From Labrenzia sp. R4_2 (GTDB taxonomy: Bacteria; Pseudomonadota; Alphaproteobacteria; Rhizobiales; Stappiaceae), in contig NZ_JAGHRJ010000002.1 of assembly GCF_017743865.1 (NCBI RefSeq), positions 186,001-250,000 on the forward strand: a stretch of 64,000 bases of DNA. Reading direction: 5' to 3'. Within the stretch, counting starts at the first letter, position 1. Every line of letters begins with the position of its first letter. A model generated the notes under the pieces. That model was not told the DNA's origin and made no database searches. It worked only from the letters and a program-made list of their open reading frames with translations. Below, piece after piece: positions 54,173-62,938 of this stretch. Position numbers and translations under genes: made by a program.

Positions 54173-55471
54173 ATGCGGATTGCCGTCATCGGCTCGGGTA
54201 TTTCCGGAAACAGTGCTGCATGGGCACTTAATAGCCACCACGATGTTGTTCTTTACGAGAAAAGAGACCGTCCAGGTGGCCACAGCGCAACGGCCGATAT
54301 CGACTACGACGGCACCCCGATGAGCGTCGACACAGGCTTCATTGTCTATAATGAACTCAACTACCCGAACTTCACAGCCCTACTCGACCACTTGGGTGTT
54401 GCAACCGAGATCAGCGACATGAGTTTTTCGCTGTCAGCGGACCGGGGCAAACTGGAGTGGTGTGGCGACGGGCTCAACGCCGTGTTCGCGCAGCGCAAGA
54501 ACATCGTCTCCCCGCGGTTTTTGAAAATGCTTCGGGACATCTTCCGCTTTAACAAACAAGCCGTCGCGGACTTGAACTCAGGTCGGCTTGCGGGCCAAAC
54601 GCTTGGTGGCTATCTGGAGGCGGAGCGCTATTCCAGCGGCTTCATCAACGATTATCTGCTTGCCATGGGTGCTGCCATCTGGTCGACCCCGATTAACGAG
54701 ATGCGCGCCTACCCGGCCGAAAGCTTCGTGGCGTTCTTCGACAATCACCGTCTCCTGTCCTTCGACCGTCAGCTGTGGCGGACGGTCTCCGGTGGCAGCC
54801 GCAACTACGTGAAGAAACTCACTGAGCCGTTTGCGAACAAGATGCGTCTTGGCAGCCCGGTTGCGGAGATCCTCAGAACCGATGGAAAAGTCGTTGTTCG
54901 CGACGAGACTGGTCATACCGATACATTCGATCACGTCATCATGGCCAGCCATACGGATCAAAGCCTTGCCATGCTCGGCGATCCAAGCGCGGAAGAGCGG
55001 GAGATATTGAGCGCAATCCGGTATCGTCCGAACGAGGTGTATCTGCACCGGGACGAAAGCCTGATGCCCAAGAAGAAAAAGGTTTGGGCATCCTGGAACT
55101 ACATGTCGGATCGAGAAGCGGGTGAAACACGCGATGTGACGGTTTCCTATTGGATGAACCGGCTGCAGAACCTTGACCGCTCCAAGCCGGTCTTTGTCAC
55201 GCTCAATCCGTTTCAGGCACCGAGCGAAGACAAGACCTTCGCCAAATACATCTACGACCACCCGCAATTTGATGCCAAAGCCCTGGCGGCCAAGCAGCAG
55301 CTCAGCAAGATCCAGGGTGTGAACAACACCTGGTATTGCGGCGCATGGAACGGTCATGGCTTCCACGAGGACGGATTGGCATCCGGTCTTAGCGTGGCCA
55401 AGGCACTAGGTGCTATCCTGCCGTGGGAGCGTGAGCGTCAAGAGCCGGTGATGCTGGAAGCCGCTGAATGA
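54173..55471 (+). CDS. FAD-dependent oxidoreductase (COG2907, amine-oxidase fold)
   Basis: The 432-residue protein has an N-terminal dinucleotide-binding motif GSGISGNSAAW at 7-17, an acidic strand end YEKRDRPGGHS, and a C-terminal FAD motif CGAWNGHGFHEDGLASG. It belongs to COG2907, which is regularly found with DUF1365 and cyclopropane synthase genes, as here. It probably oxidises or desaturates a lipid-linked acyl chain. Its stop overlaps the DUF1365 start as ATGA. Relation to the Rhodobacter furan fatty acid enzymes is possible but not shown. Confidence 0.85.
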   Translation: MRIAVIGSGISGNSAAWALNSHHDVVLYEKRDRPGGHSATADIDYDGTPMSVDTGFIVYNELNYPNFTALLDHLGVATEISDMSFSLSADRGKLEWCGDGLNAVFAQRKNIVSPRFLKMLRDIFRFNKQAVADLNSGRLAGQTLGGYLEAERYSSGFINDYLLAMGAAIWSTPINEMRAYPAESFVAFFDNHRLLSFDRQLWRTVSGGSRNYVKKLTEPFANKMRLGSPVAEILRTDGKVVVRDETGHTDTFDHVIMASHTDQSLAMLGDPSAEEREILSAIRYRPNEVYLHRDESLMPKKKKVWASWNYMSDREAGETRDVTVSYWMNRLQNLDRSKPVFVTLNPFQAPSEDKTFAKYIYDHPQFDAKALAAKQQLSKIQGVNNTWYCGAWNGHGFHEDGLASGLSVAKALGAILPWERERQEPVMLEAAE

Positions 55472-56346
55472 TACCCGCATCTGCCACAAACAGGATGTCG
55501 GACAATGGCCCCGCGCCGGATGCCGCGGCAGCGCTTTACAATGGCGCTGTCATGCACCAGCGCATGAAACCGAAACAACATCGGTTCTCTTATGACGTTT
55601 TCAATCTTCTGATCGATATTGATCGGTTGAAAGAAGCTTCAAGATTGAGTTGGATGTTGTCAGTCAACCGGTTCAACCTTCTCTCGTTTCATGAAAAAGA
55701 TCATGGCCCGCGAGACGGAAGCTCGTTGAGACAACACATCGACAGCTTGCTGGAGAAAGAGGGTTTGGAGCGGGCTCACCGGGTTGTGCTGCTCGCATAT
55801 CCCCGGCTTTTGGGGTACGGGTTCAATCCGCTCAGCGTCTATTATGCTTATAATAAGAACGATCGGCTGACCGCACTCGTCTATGAGGTCCGCAACACCT
55901 TCGGCGGTCTTCACACGTATGTCGGGCCGGTGCGTGACGGGCAGATCAGCGATGCCGGTGTTCGCCAGGATCAGCGTAAAGAGTTTTACGTGTCGCCGTT
56001 TATCAGCATGCAGCAGCATTATCACTTTCGCATGCTGCCGCCGGGCAATGCGGTGCGGGTCAGGATCCTGGAGACGGACGACACAGGTCCATTGTTGTCA
56101 GCAACCTTTTCCGGCACGCAGGAGCCCTTGACCACATGGTCTTTGATGCGCGCTTTTGCACGGGTTCCGCTTTTGAGCTTCAAGGTGATGGCCGCCATTC
56201 ATTGGCAAGCCTTTAAAATCTGGCGCAAGCGTGTACCATTTCATCCGCGGCCCGCGAATGATGGTAGGGACGACAGCGCGGGCCGGAGCACAGCTTCGGA
56301 ACTTTGGCAAGAAACAACAAACAACATTTCAAGGGGTTCGGCATGA
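55468..56346 (+). CDS. DUF1365 family protein
   Basis: The 292-residue protein matches DUF1365 (COG3496): AVMHQRMKPKQHRFSYDVF near residue 27, GYGFNPLSVYYAY near 116 and EFYVSPFISMQQHYHFR near 170. The reaction is unknown; the family is always close to cyclopropane synthase and COG2907 oxidoreductase genes. The overlaps with both neighbours (ATGA each) indicate translational coupling. About 25 C-terminal residues are disordered. Confidence 0.85.
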   Translation: MIPASATNRMSDNGPAPDAAAALYNGAVMHQRMKPKQHRFSYDVFNLLIDIDRLKEASRLSWMLSVNRFNLLSFHEKDHGPRDGSSLRQHIDSLLEKEGLERAHRVVLLAYPRLLGYGFNPLSVYYAYNKNDRLTALVYEVRNTFGGLHTYVGPVRDGQISDAGVRQDQRKEFYVSPFISMQQHYHFRMLPPGNAVRVRILETDDTGPLLSATFSGTQEPLTTWSLMRAFARVPLLSFKVMAAIHWQAFKIWRKRVPFHPRPANDGRDDSAGRSTASELWQETTNNISRGSA

Positions 56347-57572
56347 ATGGGCCTATTGTGTTGTCCGAGGACAATCTCCGCACGCAACTCAAAGGGACGC
56401 CGCGGCTTGCGCGCATGGCGGCAAACCTGGCAATCAAGATCCGCTATGGAACGCTCGACATCACTTTCCCGGACGGGCGCATGTTCCGGATCAATGGAAC
56501 GGAACCTGGGCCAGACGGCGTTCTGAAAATCCATAACTGGAAATTTTTCACCATGGCTGTGAAAGGCGGTGATGTTGGTGTCGGTGAAGCCTTCATGGCC
56601 GGCTATTGGTCATCTCCGGATGTCACGACTTTCTTGGAGATTTTCGCGCTCAATCAGGCGTCCACTTTGGAGGCCTTGCGTGGCCGACCACTAACCCGTC
56701 TGTTATTGTCGCTCCGTCATTGGCTCAACGCAAACACAAAGAGTGGGTCCAAGCGCAACATCTCGGCACACTACGATCTAGGAAATGCGTTCTATCAGGA
56801 GTGGCTCGACCCGTCGATGACCTACTCCTCTGCAATCTTCAGCAATGAAACCAACAGCCTGGAACAAGCGCAAGCTGAGAAATACGCGTCACTGGTCCGG
56901 CAAACCGGGATCGAACCTGGACACTCTGTTCTGGAAATCGGCTGCGGTTGGGGCGGCTTTGCAGAGCACGTCGCCAAAACAGTCGGGGCGAACGTCCGAG
57001 GCCTGACCATCTCTCGCGAGCAGTATGATTACGCCAGAGAACGGATCTTCAAGGCCGGCCTCAACGAAAAAGTCGAAATCGTCTTCCAAGACTACCGCGA
57101 CGAAAAAGGTGTTTATGATCGGATTGCCTCGATCGAAATGTTCGAGGCGGTCGGCGAAAAATACTGGCCGACCTACTTTGAAAAGGTATCGGACTGTCTG
57201 AAACCGGGCGGCAAGGCGGGCCTCCAGATCATCACGATCCAGGACCAGATGTTCGAGGACTACCGGTCGGGCACCGACTTTATTCAACGCTACATTTTCC
57301 CGGGCGGCATGCTTCCGCCTCCCGAAAAACTGGCAGAAATCGGCAAATCCCTTGGCCTTGATCTGAAAGATCAAAAAATCTTCGGGCAGGATTACGCGCG
57401 CACGCTTTTGGAATGGCGGCAACGTTTCCGCACCGCCTGGCCGCAAATTCGTCCGATGGGTTTTGACGAACGGTTCAAACGGCTGTGGGAGTTCTATCTG
57501 CACTACTGCGAGGCCGGTTTCCGCGCAGGCAACATCGACGTCAGGCAGCTGGTTTATGAAAAGGCGGCCTGA
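56343..57572 (+). CDS. cyclopropane-fatty-acyl-phospholipid synthase family methyltransferase
   Basis: The start at 56343 makes an ATGA overlap with the DUF1365 stop. The 409-residue protein has the CFA synthase signature SAHYDLGNAFYQEWLD (141-156) and SAM-binding motif VLEIGCGWGG (196-205), then ASIEMFEAVGEKYWPTYF and an N-terminal lipid-binding domain. It should add a methyl or methylene group to an unsaturated acyl chain of membrane phospholipid. As part of a predicted RpoE-controlled operon it probably serves membrane change under oxidative stress. Confidence 0.9.
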   Translation: MNGPIVLSEDNLRTQLKGTPRLARMAANLAIKIRYGTLDITFPDGRMFRINGTEPGPDGVLKIHNWKFFTMAVKGGDVGVGEAFMAGYWSSPDVTTFLEIFALNQASTLEALRGRPLTRLLLSLRHWLNANTKSGSKRNISAHYDLGNAFYQEWLDPSMTYSSAIFSNETNSLEQAQAEKYASLVRQTGIEPGHSVLEIGCGWGGFAEHVAKTVGANVRGLTISREQYDYARERIFKAGLNEKVEIVFQDYRDEKGVYDRIASIEMFEAVGEKYWPTYFEKVSDCLKPGGKAGLQIITIQDQMFEDYRSGTDFIQRYIFPGGMLPPPEKLAEIGKSLGLDLKDQKIFGQDYARTLLEWRQRFRTAWPQIRPMGFDERFKRLWEFYLHYCEAGFRAGNIDVRQLVYEKAA

Positions 57573-57602
57573 CTCGGTCTGTTGAGAGACTACTTAAAAT
57601 CC

Positions 57603-57639
57603 AAACAAGCGGTGCAACTCCATGCTGCACCGCTTGTTT
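57603..57639 (+). terminator. rho-independent-like terminator after the CFA synthase gene
   Basis: A perfect 14-base-pair stem AAACAAGCGGTGCA/TGCACCGCTTGTTT with a nine-base loop lies 30 bases after the stop. The A-rich left arm and T-rich right arm give the form of a terminator in both directions. It ends the three-gene lipid operon and may also serve the convergent SDR gene. Confidence 0.8.
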
Positions 57640-57758
57640 GCATTCATAGGCATCTTCGCTGATTGCCGACCTTACCGGAATTCAGGTCATTACTGTCGAG
57701 GATCACCGTAAAGAATGGCCGTGTGGGCAAAGGGGCTTACCGATCGATGTCCGGCGGC

Positions 57759-58562
57759 TTACGCCTTGCCCTTCTGATCCCATCCGGTCGTTTTGCGGAC
57801 CAGTTTGTAATAGAGGTTGAACGGTAAAAACTGGATGGCTTTCAACTGGCGAACAAACGCCTTTGGAAACGAGATCTCAAAGTGCTTCCGGTCCTGAAGT
57901 CCGTCGATGATCCCCCTGACAGCCTCTTGAGGTGAAATCAGGTGCGGCATCGGGAACGGATTTGATTTGGTGGCGGGCGTGTCGACAAATCCCGGGCTGA
58001 TGACTTGCAGACGAATTCCGGCCCGCTCGAGATCAAACCGCAGGCTTTCCGCGAAATTAAACAGCGCAGCTTTGCTGGCCCCATAGGCAGCAGAGGTTGG
58101 AAGACCGCGATAACCAGCAACCGATGACACGATAGCGATCTGCCCCTGCCCTGCCGCCTTCATCACATTGATAGCTGGCAGAACGACGTTCACGGTGCCC
58201 ATCAGGTTCACGTCGAACGTTTTCCGGTAAGCTTCCGCGTCGCCGTCGAGGCCATCTTGAGGCAGATAGATCCCAGCGTTTGCAACGACCAAAGCAAGCC
58301 CGTGTTCGGTTGCGATGGACGCGCAATGCGCCGCCATCAATGCGGTATTGCTCACATCGCCGGCATATACAACAATGGAACCAGAAAAGTCGGATGCGGC
58401 GTCTTCAAGCTCTGCCAATGCATCTTCTGAGCGCGCTGTGATGGCCACTGTCCAGCCGGTTCGCGCCATCTCCAACGCCAGTTCCCGGCCAATGCCAGAA
58501 CTTGCGCCTGTAATCCAAACAGCCCCGTCGGACGGGGCTGCTACGTAACTCACTATGGACAA
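57759..58562 (-). CDS. short-chain dehydrogenase/reductase
   Basis: The 267-residue SDR has the cofactor motif TGASSGIG (18-25), an NAG motif near residue 95, and the catalytic YGASK near residue 160 with a preceding Ser in SSVAGY. The C-terminal end is basic. It lies 55 bases after the ChrR-like gene on the same strand and is probably co-transcribed with it from the TGATCC promoter. Possible substrate: an acyl or lipid carbonyl; not shown by the sequence. Confidence 0.85.
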   Translation of the reverse strand: MSIVSYVAAPSDGAVWITGASSGIGRELALEMARTGWTVAITARSEDALAELEDAASDFSGSIVVYAGDVSNTALMAAHCASIATEHGLALVVANAGIYLPQDGLDGDAEAYRKTFDVNLMGTVNVVLPAINVMKAAGQGQIAIVSSVAGYRGLPTSAAYGASKAALFNFAESLRFDLERAGIRLQVISPGFVDTPATKSNPFPMPHLISPQEAVRGIIDGLQDRKHFEISFPKAFVRQLKAIQFLPFNLYYKLVRKTTGWDQKGKA

Positions 58563-58617
58563 TGATGTCTCCTTAAGTCTCTGCTATTTATACGCAAAGA
58601 CAGGAGTAATGGTTTGC

Positions 58618-59280
58618 TTATCCGCGCATGAAAGGTGCGAACCAACGGCCGACCGGCCCGGTCAGCTCCAAACGCCCAGCGGTCACTGCAAAGCAAATGC
58701 AATCATCGCCGTCATCTGCAATCGGGCGATGATCCACATCGTCATCGGCGAAAGCAACATCGCCAGTCACATAGTGACCATCGGTGTCCTTGAAACCGCC
58801 CTGGAGAACCAGGGTGAGTTCAGTCCCGTGGTGAGTATGTGACGGCATTGCGCGCCCTGCGCGGACCCAGATGAGGCTGGCATCGCAGCCATCAATTTCG
58901 CCGAGTTTGCATTCTTTCACACCAGGAAGAAGTGTTTTCCAGGCAACGCTCTCCATGGATGGGCCGATAATCGAGCGGAGCGATTCAGGAACCCGGCCAT
59001 CACTTTCGCACGAGCGCTTGGACGCTAGATCCCGGATTGGCTCTTCACTCTCAAAAATTGCGGCCAAGGCAGAGTCGCGGTCTGCAAATTCAACGGGATC
59101 GCTGTCAGCCAACCCCGTGCTGGCAAGCGTCTCAAGAGAATGGACATAGCCCCGGTTCTGGCCGCTCAATTCCAAGTGAGCACCAATCAGAGCTTGAGCC
59201 GGATACGTAAGTGTTCCGGCTGCGTATCCAGCCAACAACTCATCCATTCCGGTCACGTGCTTTTCCATCTCGTATCTCAT
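58618..59280 (-). CDS. ChrR-like cupin protein lacking the zinc-site cysteines
   Basis: The start at 59280 follows AGGTAA and gives 220 residues, close to Rhodobacter ChrR (213). The N-terminal part aligns with the ChrR anti-sigma domain (DELLAGYAAGTL), and His8 and His35 match its zinc ligands. The two Cys ligands are replaced by Ser39 and Asn42. The C-terminal cupin keeps the ligand pattern His148, His150, Glu154 and His184 (SHTHHGTELTLVLQGGF). No sigma factor gene is adjacent. It may be a ChrR paralog that senses without holding a sigma factor, or a cysteine-free anti-sigma factor. Confidence 0.8.
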   Translation of the reverse strand: MRYEMEKHVTGMDELLAGYAAGTLTYPAQALIGAHLELSGQNRGYVHSLETLASTGLADSDPVEFADRDSALAAIFESEEPIRDLASKRSCESDGRVPESLRSIIGPSMESVAWKTLLPGVKECKLGEIDGCDASLIWVRAGRAMPSHTHHGTELTLVLQGGFKDTDGHYVTGDVAFADDDVDHRPIADDGDDCICFAVTAGRLELTGPVGRWFAPFMRG

Positions 59281-59312
59281 GCTTACCTTTTGCTTCCAGA
59301 GTACAATTCGCC

Positions 59313-59338
59313 TACGGCTTGATTCAGCATCTGGATCA
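59313..59338 (-). promoter_or_regulatory. candidate RpoE (ECF11)-type promoter of the ChrR-like/SDR operon
   Basis: On the minus strand TGATCC (59338-59333) is followed after exactly 16 bases by CGTA (59316-59313), 33 bases before the ATG of the ChrR-like gene. Elements and spacing equal those before the FAD oxidoreductase gene. The agreement of two sites flanking one functional cluster makes chance less likely. Confidence 0.65.
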
Positions 59339-59582
59339 TTTGCAAAACTAAATAAGCCGAATTTTCCTTGGGATCTAGGGGATCTGAAGAACAACTCAGC
59401 CAGTACTTTTAATGAAAACGCTTACAGCGCCAAAAATATCGATTTTTATGTGTAGCAATCCGCAGTTAAAGACTTACATTGCTTGCTTGATAAGACCTAT
59501 CGGTGCCATTAGCGTCGGCGCTGAACGCGTGATGAAATCTATGGAACAGCGCTCCGCTGTCCACTCTGTCGGGATCAATTGA

Positions 59583-60617
59583 ATGTCTGTGTCCGCATCT
59601 GTCGTCGATGCCATCGGCAATACGCCGCTTATCCGCCTTAAGGGCCTGTCCGAAGAAACTGGTTGTGAAATTTTCGGCAAGGCCGAGTTCATGAACCCGG
59701 GACAATCCGTCAAGGACCGCCCGGCCCGTCAGATGATCCTGGAAGCCGAAGCGCGCGGCGATCTGAAGCCCGGCGGTGTCATCGTTGAAGGGACAGCAGG
59801 GAACACCGGCATTGGCCTTGCGCTGGTTGCAAGTGCACGCGGATATCGGACCGTTATCGTTATCCCGGAAACTCAGACCCAGGAAAAGAAGGATATGCTG
59901 CGCATGTGCGGCGCAGAGCTCCTCGAAGTTCCGGCAAAACCCTTCAAAGATCCGAACAATTACCAGCACGTGGCGCGCCGCCTTGCTGAAGAAATGGCCA
60001 AGACCGAACCGAATGGGGTTCTCTTTGCCGACCAATGGAACAATCTGGACAATCGCAAAGCCCACTATCTGACAACGGGTCCGGAAATCCTTGCTCAGAC
60101 AGATGGAAAGATTGACGGATTTATTTGTGCCGTCGGCTCCGGCGGAACGCTTGCCGGCGTCTCCACGTATCTGCGCGAGCAAAAGCCGGGCATTACGATC
60201 GGATGCGCCGACCCGCTGGGCGCAGGCATGTATCACCTCTTTAAAGATGGTGAAGCAAAGGCCACCGACGGCGGTTCGATTGCAGAAGGCATTGGACTTG
60301 GCCGCTCAACGGTGATTGTCGGCGATATCAAGGTCGATCATCCATATTCAATCCCTGATGAAGAAGCGCTGCCGCTTGTCTTTGATCTTGCCGAAAACGA
60401 AGGACTGCTGCTCGGCGGCTCGTCTGCGATCAACCTTGCGGGCGCACGGCGCTTGGCAAAGGAAATGGGTCCGGGCCACACGATCGTGACCATCCTCTGT
60501 GACCACGGCACCCGCAGCCAGTCAAAACTCTATAATCCTGAGTTTCTGCGGGCCAAGAACTTGCCGGTGCCCGGTTGGCTTGAGCGGACAGTCGACCTGA
60601 AACCGCCCTTCGCATAA
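59583..60617 (+). CDS. cysK: cysteine synthase A family (O-acetylserine sulfhydrylase)
   Basis: The 344-residue PLP enzyme has the lysine motif NPGQSVKDRPA with Lys44 as the cofactor-binding residue. It also has the acetylserine loop as EGTAGNTG (usual form EPTSGNTG) and the phosphate-binding GSGGTLAG. It makes cysteine from O-acetylserine and sulfide. The altered loop and extra C-terminal 25 residues distinguish it from the shortest CysK forms; a cystathionine-beta-synthase-like activity cannot be excluded. The upstream 190 bases contain no recognised regulatory site. Confidence 0.85.
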   Translation: MSVSASVVDAIGNTPLIRLKGLSEETGCEIFGKAEFMNPGQSVKDRPARQMILEAEARGDLKPGGVIVEGTAGNTGIGLALVASARGYRTVIVIPETQTQEKKDMLRMCGAELLEVPAKPFKDPNNYQHVARRLAEEMAKTEPNGVLFADQWNNLDNRKAHYLTTGPEILAQTDGKIDGFICAVGSGGTLAGVSTYLREQKPGITIGCADPLGAGMYHLFKDGEAKATDGGSIAEGIGLGRSTVIVGDIKVDHPYSIPDEEALPLVFDLAENEGLLLGGSSAINLAGARRLAKEMGPGHTIVTILCDHGTRSQSKLYNPEFLRAKNLPVPGWLERTVDLKPPFA

Positions 60618-60651
60618 TTTCCAAGGAGGAGGAGACCGAGCCAGTCCAGTC

Positions 60652-62166
60652 ATGTCGACCCATGATCCTGCACTTCAAACCGGCATCGCCGAAACAAAGC
60701 GCGTAATCCAGGATGCTGCCACGGACATAACCGTCGTTGATATGGTGGCAAACAACCTGGGACTGGTCGCAGGTGCGCTCGCGGTTGTTTACATCACTGC
60801 AGTCATTTGTGCGGTTCGCGAGATTATGTACTCGCGCACCTCACAAGGTTCGGTTGCCTGGCTCCTGTCTCTGTTTTTCATCCCCTATGTCACGGTCCCG
60901 CTGTACTTTGTGTTCGGCTGGCGGTCCTTTTCCGACTACGCGAAAATTCAAATTACACTTGGCCGCAGCGAACGGGCGCGCCGGGCCGATGAACTTGGTC
61001 TCACAGACCACGACGAAACGCGGGATTGGCCCGTGCTTTCCCGAGTTGCCGGTGTGCCGTTTCTTGCAGGCAACACATCCGAACTTCTGATCGACGGCGA
61101 CGCAACCTTCACAGCGATCAAGGAGGGGATCGCCCGGGCAGAAAGCGTCATTTTCTTTCAGTTCTTTGCAATACACGATGATGCCCTTGGCAGGGAAATG
61201 GCCGATGCGCTGATCGCGCGGGCCAAGGACGGGGTGGAGATTTACTTCCTCTATGATGATGTCGGGAGCCACTCGCTCTCCAACAAATACATCGAACGCC
61301 TGACGGATGCGGGTATCAAGGTTTGCGGCTTCAATGAAAACCACAAGTTCCTGCGGGTTTTGGGGCCAATGCGGCTTAATTATCGAAACCACAGAAAACT
61401 GGTGGTGATCGATTACCGCGAAGCATTTGTCGGCGGCCACAACGTTGCGGATCAATATGTCGGGCGAAGCAAACGGTTTGGCCGATGGCGCGACACCCAT
61501 GTGAGGATCGAAGGACCGGCAGCGGTCGCCTGCGCCTTGTCATTTGTGGAAGACTGGCTCTGGGCGAGCGGCAATCACATCGATCTGCCGCAGGTGAGCG
61601 AAATTCCCATGCCGGGCGATGAGTCCGTGCTGGTGATGCCAACGGGGCCAGCCGACAAACTGGAAGAATGCGCGATTGCTTTTGTTGAAGCCGCGGCGCA
61701 AGCAAAACACAGACTTTGGATCACAACACCATATCTGGTACCGTCTTTGGATGTGCAAACGGCACTTGCCGCAGCCGCTATGCGCGGGGTCGATGTCCGC
61801 ATTCTCCTACCGGAAAAACGCGACCACTGGACAGTCTGGCTCGCCAGCCATGCCTATGAGGATACCCTCGTCCAGCGAGGCGTAAAGATCTACCGGTACA
61901 CGGATGGCTTCCTCCATCAGAAGGTGACTTTGCTTGACGATGATCTTGTGTCCATCGGCACGGTGAATTTCGACAACAGGTCCTTCCAGATCAACTTTGA
62001 ACTCACGCTCTGGTTCACCCATGAACGGCTGATTTCGAAGGTGGAGAAGATGCTGGAAGAGGATTTCGCGCATTCCCGCCTCACCTGGCCGGATGCGTTC
62101 CAGTCGCGCAGTTACATTTTCCAGGTCTTCGCCCAAGGCGCCCGGCTGATGTCTCCGATCCTTTAA
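60652..62166 (+). CDS. cls: cardiolipin synthase, phospholipase D family
   Basis: The 504-residue membrane protein has two N-terminal membrane helices (about 30-50 and 62-85). Two HKD phosphatidyltransferase motifs follow: HRKLVVID from His247 with GGHNVAD, and HQKVTLLD from His422 with GTVNFDNRSF. It condenses two phosphatidylglycerol molecules into cardiolipin. It is 34 bases after the cysteine synthase gene and may share its transcript; a GGAGGAGG lies upstream. Confidence 0.92.
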   Translation: MSTHDPALQTGIAETKRVIQDAATDITVVDMVANNLGLVAGALAVVYITAVICAVREIMYSRTSQGSVAWLLSLFFIPYVTVPLYFVFGWRSFSDYAKIQITLGRSERARRADELGLTDHDETRDWPVLSRVAGVPFLAGNTSELLIDGDATFTAIKEGIARAESVIFFQFFAIHDDALGREMADALIARAKDGVEIYFLYDDVGSHSLSNKYIERLTDAGIKVCGFNENHKFLRVLGPMRLNYRNHRKLVVIDYREAFVGGHNVADQYVGRSKRFGRWRDTHVRIEGPAAVACALSFVEDWLWASGNHIDLPQVSEIPMPGDESVLVMPTGPADKLEECAIAFVEAAAQAKHRLWITTPYLVPSLDVQTALAAAAMRGVDVRILLPEKRDHWTVWLASHAYEDTLVQRGVKIYRYTDGFLHQKVTLLDDDLVSIGTVNFDNRSFQINFELTLWFTHERLISKVEKMLEEDFAHSRLTWPDAFQSRSYIFQVFAQGARLMSPIL

Positions 62167-62286
62167 AGGCAAGCGCACAGCACCAAAACCACATGACCCT
62201 GTTTATGCCGCATTGCAGCACTAACCTCTGATTCCAGGGAGGACACTTTCATCGCCGGAAAACCGGCAGACACAGAGGGTCCTTAC

Positions 62287-62847
62287 ATGAACGACAACTT
62301 AGCTGTTTCTCATCCCGGCATCAGACGACTTTGGCAGTCTGACCTCGACAGGCTCACCGAACATTTTCAAAGACTTGACAGCGACACCCGGAGGCTGAGG
62401 TTTGCCGGAAAGGTCTGTGACGGGTTTGTTGATCAATATGCCGAATCCCTTCTTTCAGCTGGCGCAATAGGGTATGGCGCTTTTCCTGATCACGAGTTGC
62501 GTGGAATGGCGGAACTGCGCGAACTGCAAAACAGTTGGCCGCGCGCAGCCGAACTTGCGCTTGTCGTCGAGCGGGACTGGCAAGAAAAGGGCATCGGTAA
62601 GGCCCTGTTCAATCGGATGATCGGCGCGGCGCAAACCAGACAGATCAAGACCATCCATATGCTGTGCCTTCTAGAAAACACACGCATGAGGAACCTTGCG
62701 AAACTGCATGATGCGAACCTTGCGATCGACAGCGGGATCATGGAGGCCACTTTGTCCGTCGCCCGCCCCTCACCAATCGCGTTTCTGGAAAAGCTTTATG
62801 GCGACCCTTGCAATATTCTGAGAGCGACAATTCGCGTGGGCGTCTAG
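62287..62847 (+). CDS. GNAT-family N-acetyltransferase
   Basis: The 186-residue protein has the GNAT core. Motif A is ALVVERDWQEKGIGKALFNRM (about 95-115), in which QEKGIGKA is the acetyl-CoA pyrophosphate loop; a following helix has ENTRMRNLAKLHD. The substrate cannot be deduced. It stands alone between the cardiolipin synthase and LysE-type genes. Confidence 0.8.
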   Translation: MNDNLAVSHPGIRRLWQSDLDRLTEHFQRLDSDTRRLRFAGKVCDGFVDQYAESLLSAGAIGYGAFPDHELRGMAELRELQNSWPRAAELALVVERDWQEKGIGKALFNRMIGAAQTRQIKTIHMLCLLENTRMRNLAKLHDANLAIDSGIMEATLSVARPSPIAFLEKLYGDPCNILRATIRVGV

Positions 62848-62938
62848 GCCGCGTAGACCGCTCTCACCAAATATGCTTTGACACCAACAGAGTGATAAGG
62901 TGTTGTGCGGTCATCTAACGCCTACGCTTTGGTGTCCA

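Noticed and set aside
59466-60236. Minus-strand open frame upstream of the ChrR-like gene, considered as a possible sigma factor
   Set aside because: It is the shadow of the cysteine synthase gene and shows no sigma-70 region 2 or 4 motifs.
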